From assembly GCA_964609625.1 (NCBI GenBank), contig CAZSRS010000043.1, positions 1 through 33,168 of the forward strand: DNA of 33,168 bases. Direction: 5' to 3'. A program made the translations under genes and the position numbers. This stretch comes from G963674665 sp964609625. GTDB lineage: Bacteria > Desulfobacterota > Desulfovibrionia > Desulfovibrionales > Desulfovibrionaceae. Shown here piece by piece: positions 27,030 to 33,168 of the stretch (position 1 is the first letter of the stretch; every line of letters starts with the position of its first letter). The notes beneath the pieces were generated by a model that saw nothing but the letters and a program-made list of their open reading frames with translations, was not told the origin of the DNA and made no database searches.

Positions 27030-27110
27030 GTATGCGCACGGCACACCGCACCATGCAGTGGGCAATCCAGCCTGATGTCTTCAGTTTCGCGCGGCCGTAC
27101 TCCCTCGCGC

Positions 27111-29087
27111 TCACATTTTCTGCATCACCCGCAGCAGGGTCTCCCTGAGCACCTCGCTGTCCACTGGTTTACCAATGTAGTCATCCATGCCCGCCGCGAG
27201 AAACTGCTCCTTGTCTCCGGTCATGGCATACGCAGTCATGGCCACGATGGGTATCCGCTTCCTGTCCTCTCCGGCATCGCCCCCCCGAATGGCTCGCGTG
27301 GCCTGCACTCCGTCCAGGACCGGCATCTGCACATCCATGAGCACCAGATCGAAAGGCTCGCCACGCAACATCTCGAGTACCTGTTCCCCGGTCTCCGCCT
27401 GTCGGACGTGGCACCCGAATTTCTCCAGGATCTGCATGGCCGCGTACGCGCTGATGCTGTCATCCTCCGCCAGCAACACCCGCAGACGCACGGAAAGCGG
27501 TCGGCTTTCTCCAGGACCTTCCGCCGTGGGGGGTGTCGTCGCAAATCCCTGTTCGATCCCAAAGTTGATGGGAAAGGTCACGGTCGTTCCGACGCCTTCT
27601 TCGCTGGAAATCGAGATGCTCCCTCCCATGAGCCCGAGCAGTCGCTTGCATATGGCCAAGCCGAGACCCGCGCCTTGAAACTGGCGTGTGAAGCCCTCGC
27701 TGACTTGCGAAAACGGCTTGAACAATTGGTTGAGCTTCTCGTCAGGGATGCCGATGCCGGTGTCCGTGACCGAAAAGAGCACCCGGCAACCGTCCGGAGT
27801 GGTCTCCGGAAGGAGGCTGGCCTGGATGGTCACCGTCCCGGACGTGGTGAACTTGAAGGCGTTGCCCACCAGGTTGATGAGCACCTGCTGCAGGCGGGTC
27901 GTATCGCCCTGCAGACGCCGCGGAATGTCCTTGTCCACCTGACAGATCAGATCGACTCCGGACTGCCTGACCGTGGGGTCGAACATCTCACGCATATGTG
28001 TCAGCAGCTCGTCCAGGTTCAGCGGCTCGCTTCGAATGCTCGAGATGCCGGATTCGATCTGTGAAAGGTCGAGTATATCGGAGAGCAGGCGGGCCAAGCG
28101 CTTGCACGACTGGATTCCCGACTCCGCGAACCCTTTTTGCTCCGAACTCAAGGCGGTCATGCGCAACAACTGGAGCATGCCCAATATGCCATTCAACGGC
28201 GTCCGGATCTCGTGACTCATGTTGGCCAAAAACGTGGACTTGGCCTGGTTGGCGGCCTCCGCTTCCTCCATGGCCTTGCGCAGGGCGATCTGGGCCTGCT
28301 TGCTTTCCGTGATGTCCTGGACCGTGCCATGCAGGCCGGTGATACGCCCCGCCTGGTTGCGGGTCGGGCCGCCAAAGGCGTTCAACCAGCGTACGCCCTT
28401 GTCCTTGTGGACCATTTCCAATTCAATATTATAGGGCTCCCCGCTCTCCAGGGCATGCTCCACGGTCTTGCGCACGCGCTCCCTGCTTGCCGGGCTGAAC
28501 ATCTCCAGGGCCTTGTCCAAGGACAACGGTTCATGGCCAGGCTCCTGGCCCATGACGGAACGCAGCTCGTCGGTCCATTCGGCAATATCCCTGTCCCGGT
28601 CCCAGCTCCAGACGCCGATGCGGGCCTGGGCATGCGCCTGTTTGAGCAGTGTCTGGCTTTTCTGGAGTTCGTTCAGCAGGATCTCGTTGCGCTCACGCAA
28701 CAGACATATTTCCAACCCCTTGCCCACACGATCAGAAAACTCCTTCGGATCCAGTGGCTTGGAAAAGTAGCCCTGCACCTGACCTTTGTTGATGGCTGCG
28801 ACCAAAGGGTCGAAATCGCTGTACCCCGTGAGCATGTAGCGCAAGACGTCCGGAAACTCCGTGGCCACCTGCTCCAGCAGGGCCGCGCCGGACATGCCCG
28901 GCATGCGCTGGTCCGTGACCAGCACGTGGACCTCCTCCGCGCGTAGGATTTCCAATGCCCGCGGGGCGTTCTCTGCCAGATGGATGATATAGTCGCGACG
29001 GAACAGCGCCTTGAAGCTGCTCAGGTTCTCCGGCTCGTCGTCCACGTAGAGCACGACCGGTTTTACTGCATCGGTCAGCGGATTCAT
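27111..29087 (-). CDS. Hybrid histidine kinase REC-PAS-HK-REC
   Basis: A 658-aa cytoplasmic hybrid kinase, last of a three-kinase operon. The N-terminal receiver (about 10-125; Asp in LVTDQRMPGMSG, Lys in YFSKPLD) precedes a coiled coil, a PAS domain (about 155-265; RIGVWSWDRD at its start, then TGLHGTVQDITE) and a transmitter. The H-box FLANMSHEIRTPLNG has His292. NLVGNAFKFT, TDTGIGIPDEK and GAGLGLAICKRLLGLMGG are intact. The C-terminal receiver has VLMDVQMPVLDG and Lys in YIGKPVD. No membrane segment and no output domain. Its ATG overlaps the preceding stop by 4 nt and has AGGAGG upstream. The final His-phosphotransfer step is not encoded here. Confidence 0.93.
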   Translation of the reverse strand: MNPLTDAVKPVVLYVDDEPENLSSFKALFRRDYIIHLAENAPRALEILRAEEVHVLVTDQRMPGMSGAALLEQVATEFPDVLRYMLTGYSDFDPLVAAINKGQVQGYFSKPLDPKEFSDRVGKGLEICLLRERNEILLNELQKSQTLLKQAHAQARIGVWSWDRDRDIAEWTDELRSVMGQEPGHEPLSLDKALEMFSPASRERVRKTVEHALESGEPYNIELEMVHKDKGVRWLNAFGGPTRNQAGRITGLHGTVQDITESKQAQIALRKAMEEAEAANQAKSTFLANMSHEIRTPLNGILGMLQLLRMTALSSEQKGFAESGIQSCKRLARLLSDILDLSQIESGISSIRSEPLNLDELLTHMREMFDPTVRQSGVDLICQVDKDIPRRLQGDTTRLQQVLINLVGNAFKFTTSGTVTIQASLLPETTPDGCRVLFSVTDTGIGIPDEKLNQLFKPFSQVSEGFTRQFQGAGLGLAICKRLLGLMGGSISISSEEGVGTTVTFPINFGIEQGFATTPPTAEGPGESRPLSVRLRVLLAEDDSISAYAAMQILEKFGCHVRQAETGEQVLEMLRGEPFDLVLMDVQMPVLDGVQATRAIRGGDAGEDRKRIPIVAMTAYAMTGDKEQFLAAGMDDYIGKPVDSEVLRETLLRVMQKM

Positions 29088-30349
29088 GCCACTTCCTCCT
29101 GGTGTGCAGGCAGATACACGGAAAAGGTGGTACCCTGTCCTGGAGCGCTGGTGACTTCGATGGTCCCGTGATGCTCCTGGATCAGGTTGTTGCAGATGAA
29201 CAGGCCCAGCCCGGTGCCTCGGCCCACGGGCTTGGTGGTGAAAAAGGGGTCGAAGATGCGGCCCTGGATGTCCAGGGGTATGCCGGGGCCGTTATCCGTA
29301 ACATGCAATGCGAGATATGGTTTTCCCTCACGCATGCGGGACTCCGTGGCCAGCGTGATACTCCGTCGCGCCGGGTCGTCAATGGATTCCACCGCGTCGA
29401 TGGCATTGTTGAGGATGTTCATCACCACCTGGCTCAACTTGCCCATATTTCCGTCGATCAGAGGTAGTCTGTTGAAGTTCTTCGATATCTCCACGCTCTG
29501 TTTGTAGCGGTTGTACAGCACCACGAGCACGGACTCGATCAGTTCGTTGAGATCGATGTCGGAACTCAAGGCTTCGTCAGTGCGCGTAAAGACCTGCATA
29601 CAGCCGACGATGTCACCCGCACGCCACAGCCCCTCGAAGATGTGGCCCAACAGTTCGGGAATCTCCCGCACCAGGGTGGGATAATCGATTTGCCGTTCAT
29701 AGTCGTCAAGGGCGGCTCGTTGCTCTCCGGTCATGCTGCTCCGACAATACTCGACCAACGCCAGCAAGTCGCGGATGTCCTTTTCCAGACCATGGAAACT
29801 CGTCTTCACGAAATTGAGCGGGTTGTTCAACTCGTGGGCCACGCCGGCCGCCAACACCCCCAGCGCCGCCATCTTCTCGGACATGACGAGCTGGTTCTGC
29901 GCCATGCGCAGCTGCTCCAGGGCCTCGCGCAGGACCGTGTTCTGCTCTTCCAGCGCATGCCGCGCCTGGCGCAGGGCCAGATGGGTCTTGACCCTGGCCA
30001 GCACCTCCTCCACCTGAAACGGCTTGGTGATGTAGTCCTGCCCCCCCTCTTCAAAGGCGCGGACCTTGTCCGCCGCGTCATCCAGGGCGCTGATGAACAA
30101 CACCGGGATGTCCGCAAGAATCGGGTCCGCCTTGAGCCTGCGGCAAACCTCGAAACCGTTCATCCCCGGCATGTTGATATCCAGCAGGATCAGGTCCGGC
30201 GGGGTGTGTCGCGCCGCCTCCAGGGCCAGTGCACCACTGGGCGCGGGACGGACCTTGTACCCCTGCTCCCTGAGCATGCCGGACAGCAACTGGAGGTTGG
30301 CCGGGACATCGTCCACGACAAGGATGGATATCCGCCTGTCGGTGTTCAC
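29084..30349 (-). CDS. REC-histidine kinase, cytoplasmic
   Basis: A 421-aa protein. The N-terminal receiver has phospho-Asp57 (LILLDINMPGMNG) and Lys in YITKPFQ. A coiled coil (about 125-160) leads to H-box LAAGVAHELNNPLNF with His172, then an insert of about 90 residues between the DHp helices' end and the CA domain. N-box NILNNAIDAV, TDNGPGIP and FFTTKPVGRGTGLGLF are present. The start is GTG 30349, overlapping the TGA of the upstream kinase (GTGA), with GGGGGAG upstream. It has no sensor domain, so it is probably driven through its receiver by the membrane kinase encoded upstream. Confidence 0.92.
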   Translation of the reverse strand: MNTDRRISILVVDDVPANLQLLSGMLREQGYKVRPAPSGALALEAARHTPPDLILLDINMPGMNGFEVCRRLKADPILADIPVLFISALDDAADKVRAFEEGGQDYITKPFQVEEVLARVKTHLALRQARHALEEQNTVLREALEQLRMAQNQLVMSEKMAALGVLAAGVAHELNNPLNFVKTSFHGLEKDIRDLLALVEYCRSSMTGEQRAALDDYERQIDYPTLVREIPELLGHIFEGLWRAGDIVGCMQVFTRTDEALSSDIDLNELIESVLVVLYNRYKQSVEISKNFNRLPLIDGNMGKLSQVVMNILNNAIDAVESIDDPARRSITLATESRMREGKPYLALHVTDNGPGIPLDIQGRIFDPFFTTKPVGRGTGLGLFICNNLIQEHHGTIEVTSAPGQGTTFSVYLPAHQEEVA

Positions 30350-33045
30350 GCGGTATGCTCCCCCTGCAAGAGACGTTGCAACTCTTCGAAGCGAAACCCA
30401 TCCACCAGGTCATGAAGCGCCCGGGCAAGGGGCGCATACTCCGGCCCAAGTCCCTCCAGCCCGACGATGTGCTCCCGCATTCCTTCCACGTCCAGGCTCA
30501 ACGCGGCATCACGCAGGGCGTCCAGCACATCCTCCGGAAGCACGGCAAGTCGGCCGGGCTCCAGTTCCACTTCCTGCCCATGCAGCGGGGGCGCTTCCTG
30601 CTCCGCCTCCTCCTGAAAGGCCACGCCCAGGTGCTGCCGCAAGAGTTCAAACAGTTCCTCGGCCTTGAACGGCTTTTTCAGGAAGGCCACGGCGCCGGCT
30701 GACAACACACGCTCCTTCTCCGACTGCAACACGCTGGCGGTGACCGCGATCACCGGCGCGGCCTTGGACCCGTCCTTGTTCCGTATGTGCTCCAAAACCG
30801 CGAAGCCGTCCATCTCGGGCATGATCATGTCCAGCAGCACCAGATGGGGATGCCATCGGGCGTAGAGTTCGCAGGCCTCCCGGCCGTCCGCGGCCTCCCG
30901 CACCAAGAACCCGGCCCCCTCCAACAGGCGGACCAGGATTTCCCGGTTGGTCTCGTTGTCGTCCACAACCAGGACGCGGCGTTCTCCCTGCCCCGGTTGC
31001 AACCTGCCCAGGAAGGGGGGATGGTCGCCGTGGCGCCCCCTGCCCGGCGTACCCAGTGCCACGGGCAGTGTGAAGCGGAACACGCTGCCCTGGCCCAGGC
31101 GGCTTTGCACCTCGATGCCTCCGCCCATGAGTTCGACATAGGCCTTGGCGATGGCCAGGCCCAGGCCGGTGCCGCCTTTCATCCTGCTGCCGGTGGTGAG
31201 TTGCTCGAAGTGGGAAAAGATTGTCTGGCGAGCGTTTTCTGGAATGCCCGGTCCGCTGTCCTCCACCTCGAACAGCAAGACCGTGCCCGGTTCTCCACCT
31301 GGGGCGGCTTCCGATCCAGCCTCGGACGGCTTGAGCACACGCAGCACCACACCCCCCTGATCGGTGAACTTCACGGCGTTGCCAAGGAGATTGTTCAGCA
31401 CCTGGTGCAGCTTCTGCTCGTCGGACCTGATCCAACGCGGCAGGTCCGGCTCCAGGACAAGCTCCAGGGAGATGCCCTTGTTCCGCGTCAGGACCTGGAA
31501 CATGGCTTCCAGGTCGTTCATCATGGCGTGCAGATCGAAGTCCTCCACCTGCACGGTCATGCGCCCCGCTTCGATTTTGGACATCTCGAGGATGCTGTTG
31601 AGCAACATCAGGAGGTGCTCGCCGCTACGGTACACGGTCTGCACCGAGCGCCGTTGTTCGGCACGCAGGTGCGGATCACGGAGCAGCAATTGGGTGAACC
31701 CCAGAATGGCGTTCAGCGGTGTTCGGATCTCATGGGACATGTTCGCCAGGAACAGGCTCTTGGCCCTGTTTGCCTCTTCGGCCGCCTGCTCCGCGCGCGT
31801 GCGCACATCGATTTCCCGCAGCAGGCTCTGGTTGGCGTCCTCGAGTTCCGCGGTGCGCTCCTTGACCCGGGCATCCAGCACATTGCGTTCATGCTGTAAG
31901 GCCTCGCGGGACTCCTTGAGTCTGGCCTCGGCCTCCTGCATCGTCGCCAGCATCTGGTTGAAGGCCTCGGCCAAATCCCGAATCTCGTCACGGCTGCGTA
32001 CAGCGAAGCGGTAGGCCAGGTCGCCGCTTTGCCGGATGTACTGCGTGCCTCTGGTGAGGGCGGCCAGGGGCGAGAGGATGGAGTAGTACAGGCCTGCAAG
32101 GGTGACCAGGCTGAGCAGGACCACGGACGCGGCGAGAAAGGCCAGGTTGCGCAGCACCACGTCGCCGATGCTCTTCTCGATGTGTTTTTCGTCCAACAGT
32201 GCGGCCAACGTCCAGCCCGTACCCTTGGAGCGGTGCACATAGGTATGGAACCGCCCCCCTGCCCCCTCCAGAAGCAGGTGCTCCTTGTCTTCGCCCCGCA
32301 GCACTCTATCGCCGTCTTGAAAAACCTCTCGCACCTCCATGAACAACTTGGTCTTGTCCTGAAAAGCCAGGATCTTTCCCTCGTTGTCCAGCAGCATAAC
32401 CCGGCCTTCATGACTGAGCGTGAAATCCGAAATGTACGAGGTGAGGTCCGTCAGGGTGATGTCAGCGCCAAGTACGCCGTAAAACGTGCCATTTTCGTCA
32501 CTCAGGGGCACGACAACTCCGATGTTCACGTCCGGCGTGGTCAATGACCTGTAGGGTGCCGTGCGCATGATCCGATCCGGGTTCCACTTGGCCAGTACAT
32601 ACCAGGGGCGGTCCCTGGGATCATACCTGCTGGGGCGTTCGCGCTTGTGGGAGCGCACGAAACTGCCATTCTCCCGCCCCATGTACACGGAATTGACGTG
32701 GGGGTGATAGCTTCGAAAAGCTTGAAATAGATCGATTATCTCTTGTTCGTGTCGTCCGATGCTGTAGACGAAGCTCTCTTCATCGGCCGTGAGAAAATTG
32801 GTGAACGCGGCGTCATGGGGGGTCCTGACCCGTTCGTCCGCGGCCAGGATGCTCAGATCGTTCTCCACATCCCGCATGAAGCGCGTCAGGGCGAAATCCA
32901 GATGCTCGAGCTGTTTCGAAATCTGGTATTGTATGTCGTGAAACGTCCTGTCCTTGAGCACCATGAACTGGAACAAACCGACCAAGACCACGATCAGCGC
33001 TCCGGAAGCGGCGAACAGCACAAGGGTCTTGGCATGCAGTCGCAT
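30346..33045 (-). CDS. Membrane hybrid kinase dCache-HAMP-HK-REC
   Basis: An 899-aa sensor, first gene of the three-kinase operon. The membrane segment at about 8-32 is followed by a periplasmic double-Cache domain (about 35-315; RYDPRDRPWYVLAKW and GTFYGVLGADITLTDL are dCache hallmarks). A second membrane segment at about 320-345 precedes HAMP (about 345-398) and a coiled coil. The H-box FLANMSHEIRTPLNAIL has His438. NLLGNAVKFT, EDSGPGIPEN and GGTGLGLAIAKAYVELMGG follow. A receiver at about 715-830 has VLLDMIMPEMDG and Lys in FLKKPFKAEE. The last 90 residues are helical and contain no HPt-type HxxKG motif. ATG 33045 has GAGAG upstream; the open frame to 33123 is not needed. The ligand is likely a small molecule such as an amino or organic acid. 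Confidence 0.94.
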   Translation of the reverse strand: MRLHAKTLVLFAASGALIVVLVGLFQFMVLKDRTFHDIQYQISKQLEHLDFALTRFMRDVENDLSILAADERVRTPHDAAFTNFLTADEESFVYSIGRHEQEIIDLFQAFRSYHPHVNSVYMGRENGSFVRSHKRERPSRYDPRDRPWYVLAKWNPDRIMRTAPYRSLTTPDVNIGVVVPLSDENGTFYGVLGADITLTDLTSYISDFTLSHEGRVMLLDNEGKILAFQDKTKLFMEVREVFQDGDRVLRGEDKEHLLLEGAGGRFHTYVHRSKGTGWTLAALLDEKHIEKSIGDVVLRNLAFLAASVVLLSLVTLAGLYYSILSPLAALTRGTQYIRQSGDLAYRFAVRSRDEIRDLAEAFNQMLATMQEAEARLKESREALQHERNVLDARVKERTAELEDANQSLLREIDVRTRAEQAAEEANRAKSLFLANMSHEIRTPLNAILGFTQLLLRDPHLRAEQRRSVQTVYRSGEHLLMLLNSILEMSKIEAGRMTVQVEDFDLHAMMNDLEAMFQVLTRNKGISLELVLEPDLPRWIRSDEQKLHQVLNNLLGNAVKFTDQGGVVLRVLKPSEAGSEAAPGGEPGTVLLFEVEDSGPGIPENARQTIFSHFEQLTTGSRMKGGTGLGLAIAKAYVELMGGGIEVQSRLGQGSVFRFTLPVALGTPGRGRHGDHPPFLGRLQPGQGERRVLVVDDNETNREILVRLLEGAGFLVREAADGREACELYARWHPHLVLLDMIMPEMDGFAVLEHIRNKDGSKAAPVIAVTASVLQSEKERVLSAGAVAFLKKPFKAEELFELLRQHLGVAFQEEAEQEAPPLHGQEVELEPGRLAVLPEDVLDALRDAALSLDVEGMREHIVGLEGLGPEYAPLARALHDLVDGFRFEELQRLLQGEHTA

Positions 33046-33168
33046 TGTTTCTCTCGTAATGTTCCAACGATCTTGCAGTATGCACAGCAGACGATCACCC
33101 CATTGACCTGCGTCCAGGGGCATTGCCCGCGCCGTTCATCCACCGGCGGTCTCGGTTGCTCGATTCAG

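Noticed and set aside
30346..30640. C-terminal tail of the large kinase as an HPt domain
   Set aside because: No HxxKG-type motif is present; the tail is helical but lacks a credible phospho-His.

Overview
The window is about 33 kb of GC-rich chromosome (AT-rich only in a few islands). The gene families suggest a deltaproteobacterium, most likely a Desulfovibrionales-type sulfate reducer: an NlpC/P60 lipoprotein of the Desulfovibrio type, a RecD2-like helicase, a TauE/SafE permease with a small membrane partner, a PEP-synthase-like protein without the usual C-terminal barrel, and very many two-component proteins. This placement is an inference from gene content; there is no rRNA or marker gene in the window.

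Left part (1-5700). On the minus strand lie a DevB-like adaptor and a DevC-like permease (4-nt overlap), then a C-terminal remnant of a type I restriction HsdR subunit where the partner ATPase would be expected, then an NtrC-type sigma-54 response regulator. A tRNA-Arg(TCG) follows, with a plausible promoter and a G-rich tandem repeat just upstream of it. A roughly 1.2-kb gene-poor stretch comes next. It holds a plus-strand structured RNA candidate ending in a strong terminator, a perfect 16-bp palindrome, and an AT-rich zone with decayed minus-strand coding sequence.

Middle-left (5700-14480). A complete glycine betaine/proline ABC importer (proV-proW-proX) ends at a 16-bp hairpin. It is followed by a plus-strand run of recD2, a soluble hybrid histidine kinase and an NlpC/P60 cell-wall endopeptidase lipoprotein. 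Next is an AT-rich gene broken by two apparent one-base deletions.

Centre (14481-26533). This is the most interesting part: a dense signalling locus around a TauE/SafE permease. On the minus strand are (a) receiver, Cache sensor kinase, receiver, and a kinase-like protein that keeps a candidate phospho-His but has lost the ATP-binding motifs (Spo0B/ChpT-like phosphotransferase candidate), and (b) a REC-kinase, a receiver, and a PEP-synthase-like protein. Diverging on the plus strand are the permease, a small 3-TM protein, a tandem REC-REC protein, and a REC-AAA+-Fis regulator whose GAFTGA sigma-54 contact loop is missing. The three plus-strand receivers share an unusual FEKQ motif in place of the normal Lys-Pro. 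I read this locus as a multi-step phosphorelay linked to anion export and possibly to PEP/pyruvate chemistry. That linkage is a hypothesis.

Right part (26534-33168). A small HdeA-like exported protein precedes, on the minus strand, three overlapping histidine kinases (Cache-HAMP-HK-REC, REC-HK, REC-PAS-HK-REC). They have four REC domains between them but no output domain.
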